A stretch of DNA of 44,218 bases, taken from contig DATIXD010000154.1 of the NCBI GenBank assembly GCA_035518875.1, positions 1-44,218 of the forward strand, given 5' to 3'. Both the position numbers and the translations under genes were made by a program. A model generated the notes under the pieces. The model was given only the letters and a program-made list of their open reading frames with translations, did no database searches and was not told the origin of the DNA. Below, piece by piece: positions 33,413 to 42,344 of this stretch. The stretch is from DATIXD01 sp035518875. GTDB lineage: Bacteria > Pseudomonadota > Gammaproteobacteria > Methylococcales > Methylococcaceae. The stretch's first letter is position 1. The number at the start of each line of letters is the position of its first letter.

Positions 33413-34684
33413 ATGAACGATTATCGGCTAAAACCGAAGACGCGAAGGGATTTTTTGAAACTGACCGGAATCACGGTGGTTGCCCTGGGGATGGCCGAAA
33501 CGTGCGTAGCGATGAACATGAACGAACTGGTTTCCGATCAAGGCCTTTCATCTCGGGTGCCTTCCCGCGATAGTCAAACGATTACCCTTTTTCTATGCGG
33601 CGATGTGATGACCGGCCGGGGCATCGATCAGGTGCTCCCACATCCTGGCGACCCGCGGATTTACGAATCTTACATGACCTCCGCCCAGGGCTATGTAAAG
33701 CTCGCGGAAGAAGTCAGCGGCCCGATTCCGAAACCGGTCGACTTTTCCTACATCTGGGGCGATGCGCTGCAAGAACTCAGGCGCAGCAACCCAGACGTCC
33801 GTATCATCAACCTCGAGACAGCGGTAACGACCAGCTCTGAATTCTGGGGTGGGAAGGGCATCAATTACCGGATGCATCCCGCAAATATCCCCTGCATCAC
33901 CGCTGCGAATATCGACTGCTGCGTCCTGGCTAATAATCATGTCCTAGATTGGGGTTATGCCGGGTTGACGGAAACTTTGACCACTCTGGCCGGTGCGAAC
34001 CTCAAGGCCGCAGGAGCTGGCAGAAACCTTTTAGAAGCCGAAGCGCCAGCGATCATCGAGGTAGCCGGGAAAGGAAGAATCATCGTGTTCGGGTTCGGCG
34101 ACGAAAGCAGCGGTATCCCGTGGCAGTGGCGAGCACGGAACGATAGGCCGGGCGTGAATCTACTGCCGAATCTCTCCGAAACCGCGGTGGGCCGCATCGC
34201 TGAGCATATCTCGCGTCTCAAGCGGGACGGCGATTGGGTGGTGGCATCGATTCACTGGGGAGGAAACTGGGGTTACGAGGTCTCAAGCACGCAACGCGAA
34301 TTTGCGCACCGACTCATAGACCTGGCCCATGTCGATGTGGTACATGGTCATTCATCGCACCATCCCAAGGGCATCGAGGTTTACAAGGACAAACCGATTC
34401 TCTATGGCTGTGGCGACTTTCTGAACGACTACGAGGGAATTCAGGGATACGAGGAATTCCGAGACGATCTGACCCTGATGTATTTTGTGACCATGGACAT
34501 CGCGACGGGAAAGCTGACTGGCTTGAACATGACGCCCATGCAAATCAGACGGTTCCGATTAAATTACGCGCACCCGCATGATGTTCGCTGGCTGCAAGCA
34601 GTCTTGGATCGGGAATGTCGAGTGCTGGGGGCGACGGTCGAACTAGTCGATGAATGCCGTCTGGCCTTAGCGGTCAGACGTTGA
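33413..34684 (+). CDS. Tat-exported CapA-family (poly-gamma-glutamate synthesis type) protein
   Basis: The 423-residue protein begins with a twin-arginine signal (KTRRDFLKLTGITVVALGM), then a metallophosphatase-like CapA domain: LFLCGDVMTGRGIDQVLPH, NLETAVTTS, CCVLANNHVLDWGYAGL and HWGGNWGYEVSS, ending with VHGHSSHHPKGIEVYKDKPI and YGCGDFLNDYEG. CapA/PgsA homologues assist poly-gamma-glutamate capsule synthesis, but most stand-alone bacterial copies are of unknown role. No capB or capC is nearby. An upstream open frame overlaps nth and is disfavoured. The start codon is weakly supported by any ribosome binding site. Confidence 0.8.
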   Translation: MNDYRLKPKTRRDFLKLTGITVVALGMAETCVAMNMNELVSDQGLSSRVPSRDSQTITLFLCGDVMTGRGIDQVLPHPGDPRIYESYMTSAQGYVKLAEEVSGPIPKPVDFSYIWGDALQELRRSNPDVRIINLETAVTTSSEFWGGKGINYRMHPANIPCITAANIDCCVLANNHVLDWGYAGLTETLTTLAGANLKAAGAGRNLLEAEAPAIIEVAGKGRIIVFGFGDESSGIPWQWRARNDRPGVNLLPNLSETAVGRIAEHISRLKRDGDWVVASIHWGGNWGYEVSSTQREFAHRLIDLAHVDVVHGHSSHHPKGIEVYKDKPILYGCGDFLNDYEGIQGYEEFRDDLTLMYFVTMDIATGKLTGLNMTPMQIRRFRLNYAHPHDVRWLQAVLDRECRVLGATVELVDECRLALAVRR

Positions 34685-34717
34685 TAAATGCAGCCACTGA
34701 TCGCTACGACATCGGCC

Positions 34718-35446
34718 TCATTGGCGGCGCTTCCGTCGGCGGCGGGATTCCCCTCTTCTACAATCGAGTCCATATCGCAGCAGCGCCGCTTCGAAATCCC
34801 GGCAATCGTCGAGTGAATTGCCTTCCGCTCGCCATTGCTCCACCAACAACGCGAGCGCCTTATCTTTATCGAACATCTCCGGCGGGATGAAATTCAGACG
34901 TTTGGCCGCCATCAGTACGAGTTCCGAAGGTGTAGGGGTCGCTTTAGGCCAGACACCCCTCAGTTCCTTGAGAAAGATATTGACCGTGACGTCGCCGATT
35001 CCCTTTTCCAGAGACTTGATCCTCGATTCGACATCCCCAGGATCGGTGGCTGTCCCGTGTAAAACGTTCAGATCACCGGCATAGCGGTCCAAGAGCGTCT
35101 GATTGATTCCCAGCAGTTTGGTGGCGGTCTTGAAATCGTAACGGACATACCCGCCGCGATCGAGCGCCGAGACCAAACCTTCCCAGCCGCGAGCCAGGAT
35201 TCTTTCGGGGGTCGTCAGACCGTCGCGGATGAATTCCCGATAGGCTCGCATCGCCAGTGTGTCGGAGATTCTGCCGCCAAACAGGATCGCCGCCAGGAAC
35301 CATTTGAAAATTTCCCCTGACTTCGCCGAAGCGAGATCGCTACCCAAGGCCGCCGAAACGCGGCCGCCATAAGCAGCGACCAAATCCGAAGGTGTTGTAG
35401 GGGTCTGCCCCCTGGTATTACTACCCCCTTTCCCTGAGCCTCTCAC
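34718..35446 (-). CDS. Helix-hairpin-helix protein related to endonuclease III-like folds
   Basis: I see a 242-residue mostly helical protein with IFKWFLAAILFGGRISDTLAM, YDFKTATKLLGINQTLL, and SLEKGIGDVTVNIFLKELRG, the last being a helix-hairpin-helix pattern as in DNA glycosylases. No cysteine cluster is present and the catalytic lysine and aspartate are not clearly in place, so it may bind DNA without being a glycosylase. The C terminus is very basic (RRGESRRRRKRRQ). The start is a GTG, and the unusual glycine-rich leader overlaps a DinB-like remnant in another frame, so the true start may be later. Confidence 0.55.
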   Translation of the reverse strand: MRGSGKGGSNTRGQTPTTPSDLVAAYGGRVSAALGSDLASAKSGEIFKWFLAAILFGGRISDTLAMRAYREFIRDGLTTPERILARGWEGLVSALDRGGYVRYDFKTATKLLGINQTLLDRYAGDLNVLHGTATDPGDVESRIKSLEKGIGDVTVNIFLKELRGVWPKATPTPSELVLMAAKRLNFIPPEMFDKDKALALLVEQWRAEGNSLDDCRDFEAALLRYGLDCRRGESRRRRKRRQ

Positions 35447-35500
35447 GCGGGTCGACCTTGCTTACATCGCCGAGGCGGATGCCCAATAGCCGCACTCGTT
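35416..35500 (-). pseudogene. Remnant of a DinB (DNA polymerase IV) C terminus
   Basis: On the minus strand a short frame reads RVRLLGIRLGDVSKVDPRER and ends at a TAG near 35416. VRLLGIRL is the typical final beta strand of Y-family polymerases. Stops just upstream prevent a longer reading, so only the end of a former dinB gene seems to be left. It overlaps the start of the helix-hairpin-helix gene. Confidence 0.5.
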
Positions 35501-36472
35501 TTGGTTAGGGTAATGCGGTCGAAACGGTCTTACACGGCCGCTCCGATTACGGCCAACGGCTTCGCCGCCCCTGTAAGGGAGCGGAACCTCCGGTCGAGCA
35601 CCAACTTTTTCCCAGCTTCCGAAATTCGGGCGAATCGTCTTGTTTACGTTCCGTTTACGCCTTTTTATCAGGTCGGTTATCCCATCAGGATTATTTGCTT
35701 TTCTGGGAATGCCCCAACCTTTCCCTGGTCTGGTTGATGGACATTGTTACAATATCGACGGGTGATCCTTCTACAATGGTCACAATATCGACCATCAAAT
35801 TGAGTGGCAGCAGTGCAAAAACGATTCAAGCTATCTCCTGCCACGGTTCTTGCCTTGGGTTCATTCAGCCAGTTCGCTCCAGCGGTTGAAACCGAATATG
35901 ATGGAAAGGCGGCGGTAACATGCACGAAATAATGATGCAGCATATGGAAGCCCTGCGTGATCATATTGCCAAAGGACACAAAGGTTCTGCCGAAGCCGTA
36001 GTCCAACACACCGATTAGTTGAAACTTTCCGACGAGGGATCGGCAAAAGCACCCCCAGCCGTCAGGATGGTCAACGCAAGGCGGGGAAATCGGCGAGAAA
36101 GTTCGCGACAGCGTGAAAAAGGCGCACGACATTTTTTGAACCCGGCGTCGAACGAAGGGGCCATTGGGCAAGCGGCGAAAGAGCACCACACGGCGTTTGA
36201 CGAACTCGTGCAAACTGCCTTACGCGATCAATGGTATATTGACGCCGGAACAGGTGCAAAAGCTGAAATCGGTAACCGGGGAGCACTGAGAATCTGATTG
36301 GATTGATTGATTCCAAGGACTAGAAAATTTGGGCAAAGCCGACGACGGATCCGGAGGCGTTACCTGTTATTCGCCCCAATACCAACGAGTGGACAAAACA
36401 TCTCCATCGACTAAGATGATAAGGAATCGCCAATCCCGGTGCCTCGCTACGGTGCTTGATCATTAACGACCT
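35447..36472. other. Gene-poor kilobase before pilB, with decayed genes
   Basis: No intact gene is visible. The stretch holds the DinB remnant at its left end, a short direct repeat ACAATATCGAC at 35749 and 35782, the broken metal-binding and Spy-like reading frames (35813-36289), and the promoter region of pilB. No pilA-like prepilin is present here. Confidence 0.55.
35813..36289 (+). pseudogene. Broken gene(s) for an exported metal-binding (SmbP-like and Spy-like) protein
   Basis: Three frames each hold a protein-like piece. From a GTG at 35813 a signal-peptide-like sequence (MQKRFKLSPATVLALGSFSQ) runs to a stop at 35932. In another frame 35920-36018 reads MHEIMMQHMEALRDHIAKGH and HTD, with the HxxxA/GHxxxA histidine spacing of SmbP small metal-binding proteins. 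In a third, 36239-36289 reads LTPEQVQKLKSVTGEH, the LTxxQ ending of Spy/CpxP-type periplasmic proteins. The pieces follow each other on one strand and need frameshifts to join, so they look like a decayed export-type metal-response gene or two adjacent ones. Confidence 0.5.
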
Positions 36473-38188
36473 ATGGTGACCCCAGAGACAAAACTCCCGC
36501 TCAACGGACTAGCGAGAAGCCTGGTTAAAGAGGGTTTGCTCACCGAAGCCGAAGCCCTCACCTATGCCGAAGAAGCGAACAAAAAAAAGACGCCTTTTGT
36601 CAGCTATCTGGTGGGCAACAAGATTCTTACCGGCCTGCACATTGCCTCTGCGGTGTCCAAGGAATTCGGCGTACCGCTATTCGATCTGGATGTCATCGCG
36701 GTGGATATGCTGCCTATCAAACTGGTGACCGAAAAGCTGATCCGCCAGCATCGGGTACTGCCTCTGTTCAAGCGCGGCAATCATTTGTTCGTCGCCATTT
36801 CCGACCCGACCAATTTTCAAGCGCTGGATGAAATCAAGTTCCACACGCGCCTGAACACGGACAGCATTGTCGTCGAGGAAGAAAAACTTGCAAAAATGAT
36901 CGATGTCGCGATGGAAGCGGCCGACACTTCCATGAAGGATCTCCTCGATGCAGATCTGGACAATCTCCAGATCACCGGCGGCGATGAGGCCGACAACCGC
37001 AACGATGCGGATACCAGCGATATTGACGACGCCCCCATCGTGCGGTTCGTCAACAAGATCCTTTTGGACGCCATCAAGAAGGGCGTCTCCGACATCCATG
37101 TCGAGCCTTATGAAAAGACCTTGCGTATCCGCTATCGGCACGACGGTATGCTCCATGAAGTCGCCAGCCCTCCGCCCAATCTTGCGAGCCGCATTTCCGC
37201 GCGCCTGAAAGTCATGTCGCGCATGGACATCGCCGAAAGGCGAGTTCCCCAGGACGGCCGTATCAAGATGGCCTTGTCCAAGCATCGGGCGATCGACTTC
37301 CGAGTCAACACCTGTCCGACTCTGTTCGGCGAAAAGATCGTGCTGCGCATCCTTGACCCTACCAGCGCGCAGATCGGCATCGAACGCTTGGGATTCGAGA
37401 CGGAACAACAGGAAAACTTTCTCCGAGCCATCAACAAGCCTTATGGCATGATACTGGTGACCGGCCCCACCGGCAGCGGTAAAACGGTCACTCTTTATAC
37501 CGCGCTGAACATCCTAAATACCCCCGACGTGAACATCTCGACGGCCGAAGACCCGGTGGAAATCACCGTTCCGGGCATCAACCAAGTCAATGTCAACGTG
37601 AAAACCGGTCTGACCTTCGCGGAAGCCCTGCGTGCCTTTCTTCGCCAGGACCCTGACATCATCATGGTCGGCGAAATTCGCGATCTGGAAACCGCGGAAA
37701 TTGCGGTCAAGGCCGCACAAACCGGCCATTTGGTCTTGTCGACACTGCATACCAACGATGCACCGCAGACGCTCAATCGCCTTCTGCAAATGGGCATTCC
37801 CTCCTTCAACATCGCCTCCTCGGTACTACTCATCATGGCCCAGCGTCTCGCCCGCCGACTCTGCGAACATTGCAAGCGGGAAGAGAAGCTGCCTCCCGAG
37901 GTTCTGCTGGAAGCGGGGTTTCACGAAAGTGAAATCAAGGAACTGACGGTTTACGGGCCGACAGGCTGCGAAAAGTGCGTCAAAGGCTACAAAGGCCGGG
38001 TTGGCATCTACCAGGTAATGCCCATATCCGAATCCATCAACGGTATCATCCTGGAGGGCGGCAACGTCGTCCAAATCGCCGAGCAAGCCAAGCGCGAAGG
38101 CGTCTCGGATCTCAGGGCGTCAGGTCTGAAGAAAGTCAAGGCCGGCATAACCAGTTTGGAAGAGATTGACCGCGTGACCAGAGAGTAA
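36473..38188 (+). CDS. pilB: Type IV pilus extension ATPase PilB
   Basis: The 571-residue hexameric ATPase powers pilus assembly. It has an N-terminal MshE-like domain (about 1-150), the catalytic core with HVEPYEKTLRIRYRHDG, Walker A GPTGSGKTVTLYTALN, the Asp box, Walker B AFLRQDPDIIMVGEIRD and the His box TGHLVLSTLHTNDA. The C-terminal zinc-binding cysteines lie at CEHCKRE and CEKCVKGYKGRVG. It is followed after 4 bases by pilC, and pilD, coaE and zapD continue on the same strand. Confidence 0.96.
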   Translation: MVTPETKLPLNGLARSLVKEGLLTEAEALTYAEEANKKKTPFVSYLVGNKILTGLHIASAVSKEFGVPLFDLDVIAVDMLPIKLVTEKLIRQHRVLPLFKRGNHLFVAISDPTNFQALDEIKFHTRLNTDSIVVEEEKLAKMIDVAMEAADTSMKDLLDADLDNLQITGGDEADNRNDADTSDIDDAPIVRFVNKILLDAIKKGVSDIHVEPYEKTLRIRYRHDGMLHEVASPPPNLASRISARLKVMSRMDIAERRVPQDGRIKMALSKHRAIDFRVNTCPTLFGEKIVLRILDPTSAQIGIERLGFETEQQENFLRAINKPYGMILVTGPTGSGKTVTLYTALNILNTPDVNISTAEDPVEITVPGINQVNVNVKTGLTFAEALRAFLRQDPDIIMVGEIRDLETAEIAVKAAQTGHLVLSTLHTNDAPQTLNRLLQMGIPSFNIASSVLLIMAQRLARRLCEHCKREEKLPPEVLLEAGFHESEIKELTVYGPTGCEKCVKGYKGRVGIYQVMPISESINGIILEGGNVVQIAEQAKREGVSDLRASGLKKVKAGITSLEEIDRVTRE

Positions 38189-38192
38189 ATAC

Positions 38193-39407
38193 ATGGCCAA
38201 AGAAGAACTCACATTGTTTGTTTGGGAGGGTACCGACAGAACTGGTGGCCGAATCAAGGCCGAACTCTCCTCCCGTACCGAGAACGCCGCGCGCGCGGAA
38301 CTCCGCCGGCAGGGCATCAAGGTCATCAAGATCAAGAAAAAACCCAAACCGCTATTTAGCGGCCGCAAGAAAAAAATTACTACCAAAGATATCTGCGTTT
38401 TCAGCCGTCAGCTGGCCACGATGCTGACCGCCGGCGTTCCCCTGGTGCAGGCCTTCGACATCGTCGGTCGAGGCCACGAAAATCCAAGCATGCAAGAGCT
38501 GCTGATGGGCATCAAGGCCGATGTCGAAGGCGGCAGTCCGCTTGCTGAATCCCTGGCCAAACACCCCGTTTATTTCGACGAACTGTTTTGCAACCTCGTA
38601 CACGCGGGCGAACAAGCCGGAGTGTTGGAAACGCTGCTCCACAAGATCGCCGATTACAAGGAAAAAACCGAATCGCTCAAGGGCAAGATCAAGAAAGCCC
38701 TCACCTATCCTACGGCGGTGCTCGTCATTGCCGTCATCGTCACGACGATCCTCTTGATTTTTGTGGTACCGCAATTCGAAGAACTGTTCAAGGGTTTCGG
38801 CGCGGACCTGCCGGCGTTCACGCAGTTGGTCGTAGGCATGTCGAGATTCATGCAGGCCTATTGGTACATCATCCTAGGCATCCTTGTTGTGGTAGGTTTC
38901 GTCCTGTCTAAGCTGAAAGAACGTTCACTCGCGTTCAATCACGGCATCGACCGGCTTATCTTGAAGATCCCCGTTATCGGCGAAATCATGCGCAAGGCGG
39001 CCATCGCCCGCTTCGCCCGCACCTTGTCCACCATGTCGGCCGCGGGCGTGCCGCTGGTCGAGGCCCTGCAATCGGTCGCCGGCGCCACCGGCAATATCGT
39101 TTACGGCAGCGCCGTCCTGCAGATGCGGGATGAAGTGACGACAGGGCATCAGCTTCAGCTAGCGATGCGCCAGACCAGTCTATTCCCGAACATGGTGATT
39201 CAAATGGTCGCCATCGGCGAAGAATCCGGCTCCATCGACAGCATGTTGGCCAAAGTGGCGGACTTCTTCGAGGAAGAAGTGGACAATGCAGTGGATTCGC
39301 TCAGCAGCCTGCTCGAACCCATGATCATGGCGATTCTTGGCGTCGTCGTCGGTGGGCTGGTCATTGCCATGTATCTTCCCATCTTCAAGCTGGGCTCCGT
39401 CATCTGA
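38193..39407 (+). CDS. pilC: Type IV pilus inner-membrane platform protein PilC
   Basis: The 404-residue membrane protein has two cytoplasmic GspF domains (about 65-190 and 270-395) each followed by hydrophobic helices. Recognisable pieces are FSRQLATMLTAGVPLVQAFD, IVTTILLIFVVPQFEELF, FARTLSTMSAAGVPLVEAL and EEVDNAVDSLSSLLEPMIMA. It links PilB motion to pilin polymerisation. Gap to pilB is 4 bases and to pilD 21 bases. Confidence 0.95.
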   Translation: MAKEELTLFVWEGTDRTGGRIKAELSSRTENAARAELRRQGIKVIKIKKKPKPLFSGRKKKITTKDICVFSRQLATMLTAGVPLVQAFDIVGRGHENPSMQELLMGIKADVEGGSPLAESLAKHPVYFDELFCNLVHAGEQAGVLETLLHKIADYKEKTESLKGKIKKALTYPTAVLVIAVIVTTILLIFVVPQFEELFKGFGADLPAFTQLVVGMSRFMQAYWYIILGILVVVGFVLSKLKERSLAFNHGIDRLILKIPVIGEIMRKAAIARFARTLSTMSAAGVPLVEALQSVAGATGNIVYGSAVLQMRDEVTTGHQLQLAMRQTSLFPNMVIQMVAIGEESGSIDSMLAKVADFFEEEVDNAVDSLSSLLEPMIMAILGVVVGGLVIAMYLPIFKLGSVI

Positions 39408-39428
39408 ACGGCGGGCCGCCAATCGAGC

Positions 39429-40304
39429 ATGAACAGCATCGAAATCCTCCAGGGGAATCCCAGCCTGTTTATCATCACGACCACGCTCTTCGGGCTGATT
39501 GTGGGCAGTTTTCTCAACGTCGTCATCCACCGTCTGCCGCGCATGCTGGAAAGCGCGTGGCGGCAGGAATGCGAAGCTTTCCTGGAAATGGTGCCATCCG
39601 CGCGGGAACAGCCGGTATTCAACCTGATCGTCCCCCGCTCGCGCTGCCTCCAATGCGGCCACGCCATTCGCGTCCACGAGAATATCCCGATCATCAGTTA
39701 TCTGCTCCTACGCGGTCAATGCGCCAACTGTAAGGCGCCAATTTCGCCTCGCTATCCCCTCATCGAAGCGTTGACCGCACTGGTTTCGGCGCTTGTGGTC
39801 TGGAAGCTCGGCCCCACCTGGCAAGCCGCACTCGCCCTACCCTTAAGCTGGAGTCTGATTTGTCTTAGCGCTATCGACCTCGATCGGCAGCTGCTGCCAG
39901 ATGCCATCACTCTCCCCTTCCTCTGGCTGGGACTCTTTCTCAGCCTGTTCAACGTGTTCACCGACAGCACCTCGAGCATCCTCGGCGCCATTGCCGGGTA
40001 CCTCAGCCTCTGGCTGGTTTACCAGACATTCAGAATCCTGACCGGCAAGGAAGGCATGGGGCACGGGGACTTCAAGCTGCTGGGCTTGTTTGGCGCCTGG
40101 CTGGGCTGGCAGATGCTGCCGATCATCGTGCTATTTTCCTCGCTGGTCGGGGCGGTCGTCGGTATTCTGATGATTCTGCTATTCAGACACGACCGAACAA
40201 TGCCCATTCCCTTTGGCCCTTATCTTGCGACAGCAGGCTGGATTGCCTTGCTGTGGGGAGATGAAGTCACAGGATTCTACCTACGCGTTGCCGGCTTCGA
40301 CTGA
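39429..40304 (+). CDS. pilD: Prepilin peptidase and N-methyltransferase PilD
   Basis: The 291-residue integral membrane enzyme cleaves and methylates type IV prepilins. The N-terminal domain has the tetracysteine zinc site (CLQCGHAIRVHENIP and CANCKAPI), and the membrane part has the two catalytic aspartates, in SAIDLDRQLLPDAITLP and GMGHGDFKLLGLFGAWLGW. It belongs to the pilBCD-coaE-zapD string. Confidence 0.95.
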   Translation: MNSIEILQGNPSLFIITTTLFGLIVGSFLNVVIHRLPRMLESAWRQECEAFLEMVPSAREQPVFNLIVPRSRCLQCGHAIRVHENIPIISYLLLRGQCANCKAPISPRYPLIEALTALVSALVVWKLGPTWQAALALPLSWSLICLSAIDLDRQLLPDAITLPFLWLGLFLSLFNVFTDSTSSILGAIAGYLSLWLVYQTFRILTGKEGMGHGDFKLLGLFGAWLGWQMLPIIVLFSSLVGAVVGILMILLFRHDRTMPIPFGPYLATAGWIALLWGDEVTGFYLRVAGFD

Positions 40305-40340
40305 TCGCTGGCCACTCCTGTCCATAAATGCCTTGAACCC

Positions 40341-40934
40341 ATGTTGAAAATCGGCCTAACCGGCGGCCTCGGCTGTGGCAAAACCACCGTGGCCAACCTG
40401 TTCGCCGCCAAAGGGGTTCCCGTGCTAGATGCCGATCAGATTGCCCGCGAGTTGGTGGAACCCGGACAACCCGCGCTTGCCGCCATCGTCCGTGAGTTCG
40501 GCGAGGAATTCCTGGAAGCCGGCCAACTGAATCGGGTTAGACTCAGGGAAGTCGTGTTCCAATGCCCCGAACGCAAGCGCCAGCTCGAATCCATCCTGCA
40601 TCCCATGGTATTCGATGCCATGCAGCGGCAACTGGCGACACTGCGATCGGACTACTGCATCCTGTGCATCCCGTTGTTACTCGAAACCAAACAACAAGCG
40701 TTCGTGGACCGGATTCTCGTCGTCGATTGCCCCGTAGAATTGCAATACGAGCGAGTCAAAAACCGGGACGGCCTGGAGATGACCGAAATTGGCCGCATCA
40801 TCCAATCCCAGGTCAGTAGGCAGGAAAGACTCGCCGCCGCGACCGAAGTCATTGAAAACTCCGGGCATATGGAACAGCTTGTGGAACAAGTGGAGAAACT
40901 CCATCGAATGTATCGCACCTTGGCACGGAATTGA
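40341..40934 (+). CDS. coaE: Dephospho-CoA kinase
   Basis: The 197-residue enzyme does the last step of CoA synthesis. It has Walker A GLTGGLGCGKTTVANLFA, the VLDADQIARELVEPG substrate loop and the lid-region motif ILHPMVFDAM. The pilD-coaE-zapD order is a well-known gammaproteobacterial arrangement. The start is the first ATG of the frame, 36 bases after pilD. Confidence 0.95.
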   Translation: MLKIGLTGGLGCGKTTVANLFAAKGVPVLDADQIARELVEPGQPALAAIVREFGEEFLEAGQLNRVRLREVVFQCPERKRQLESILHPMVFDAMQRQLATLRSDYCILCIPLLLETKQQAFVDRILVVDCPVELQYERVKNRDGLEMTEIGRIIQSQVSRQERLAAATEVIENSGHMEQLVEQVEKLHRMYRTLARN

Positions 40935-41189
40935 CGCCCTGCTACGACCCTGAACCTATTGACTAATCGCCTCGATCGGTCAAAATGTCCGCCATTGATA
41001 GGTTCGATCAAGCTCAGGCCGTTAGGTATAGGGAAATTCCATCTCACCGGGCGCAGCGGAGCCGAAAGACAAGGTCACGTCCGGGCGCAAAGTGCCCTGG
41101 CTCATTACCAACACCTTAAATTGACGCTATCGGCATTGCGCCACTTTCCGACACTCACTTACCAACTTCAATCACCACCGGCGCCCACA

Positions 41190-41957
41190 TTGAACGATCT
41201 GGTTCTCTATGAGTTTCCGTTGAACGAACGGATTCGGGTATTCATGCGTCTCGAACAGCTTTTCCAGCAATCCGACCATTTCATGCGGGGAAATTCGGTC
41301 TGGGACAGCCGCGCGGTCGTCGCGACCCTGCTCGAAATCCTCACAATCTTTAGCCGCAATGACCTCAAGAGCGAAATCCTGAAAGAACTCGATCGGCATG
41401 CAGGCATTCTGAACAAAATGGCCAACAGTCACCAAATTGACCCGGTCAAGTTGGAGAACTTCCTGAGCACCCTCGACCAGATCAGCAACCAACTCTATTC
41501 GACGCCGGGCAAGATCGGGCAGTTACTGATGGAAAGCGAACTGTTCAAAAGCATCTCCCAGCGCAGTTCGATCCCCGGTGGCACCTGCGCCTTCGATCTC
41601 CCGGCCTATCACTACTGGCTGCAACAGGAAGAGAGTAAGCGGAGGCAGAATCTGGATCAGTGGCTGCAACCATTCGAACTCATTCGAACGTCCATCGACC
41701 TCCTGCTCAATTCGATTCGTCAGAGTTCGACACCTACCCAAGAGCAGGCGCAGGCCGGCTTTTTCCAAAAAACTCTTGATCACAGCTTGCCCTTCCAACT
41801 CCTGCGCGTGGGTCTTGATCGCGCGCAACCCTACTTCGCCGAAATCAGCGGCGGCAAGCATCGTTTTACCATTCGCTTCATGATTGCTACTGCTAGCGAA
41901 CGGCCGTCGCAAAGCGCCGAGGATGTGGAGTTTCAACTGACTTGTTGCATGTTGTGA
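41190..41957 (+). CDS. zapD: Cell division protein ZapD
   Basis: The protein (255 residues from a TTG start) bundles FtsZ filaments. It opens with LVLYEFPLNERIRVFMRLEQ, the family signature, and contains VVATLLEILTIFSRNDLKSE and the late strand CAFDLPAYHYWLQQ. The frame stays open to 40959 with no upstream ATG. I place the start at the TTG at 41190 because this gives the usual family length and N terminus, but no good ribosome binding site is visible. Confidence 0.85.
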   Translation: MNDLVLYEFPLNERIRVFMRLEQLFQQSDHFMRGNSVWDSRAVVATLLEILTIFSRNDLKSEILKELDRHAGILNKMANSHQIDPVKLENFLSTLDQISNQLYSTPGKIGQLLMESELFKSISQRSSIPGGTCAFDLPAYHYWLQQEESKRRQNLDQWLQPFELIRTSIDLLLNSIRQSSTPTQEQAQAGFFQKTLDHSLPFQLLRVGLDRAQPYFAEISGGKHRFTIRFMIATASERPSQSAEDVEFQLTCCML

Positions 41958-42344
41958 ATCTCAATGTTCGCGCTTTCGTCCGCGGGCGTGGCGGACGGTA
42001 GCAGCGCGTAGCCAGCCGGTCGTAGCCTGGCCGCTCGCGGCCACAGCCGGAACAAACACCCCGACTATGAGCGCGTGACTGCAGTTCCACTGCCAAGGCC
42101 GCGATTGTGCCTCTCCCTCGACTCAGCATACTGCGCTGTACACGAACGATTTGACAATCGGGATTCGATTGAGGATAGTCTTGATCTGCATCACGCCACC
42201 TGCACCCAGATCACTGTTGAACGCTCACTTCCCCGTGACCAGCGCGCGGCGCGGGATGCTCCTCTAGTCAGCCATTTCTCTTTGCCCACAAATTCTTCCG
42301 GCGAGCCCTTATTATTAGGGTATCTACCGCAAGACAAAAGATCA
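41958..42344. other. Gap between zapD and the acyltransferase, with a transposase relic
   Basis: The first half holds an ISL3-family transposase fragment on the minus strand. The second half is leader sequence with a -35-like TTGACA at 42151-42156 and a poor -10 (GATAGT at 42174-42179, 17-base spacing), about 165 bases from the acyltransferase ATG. The base composition becomes AT-rich from about 42280 onwards. Confidence 0.5.
41990..42129 (-). pseudogene. N-terminal fragment of an ISL3-family transposase
   Basis: The minus strand reads ALAVELQSRAHSRGVCSGCG, then RERPGYDRLATR. This matches the zinc-ribbon-like N terminus of ISL3-family transposases (pattern CSGCGRxRPGYDRL). The sequence loses similarity beyond that point and no further part of the element is seen. 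Only a small piece of an old insertion remains, and terminal repeats are not identifiable. Confidence 0.65.

Noticed and set aside
41893..42129. An intact small zinc-ribbon protein on the minus strand.
   Set aside because: The cysteine pair and following sequence match only the N terminus of ISL3 transposases, so it is a relic rather than a small gene.
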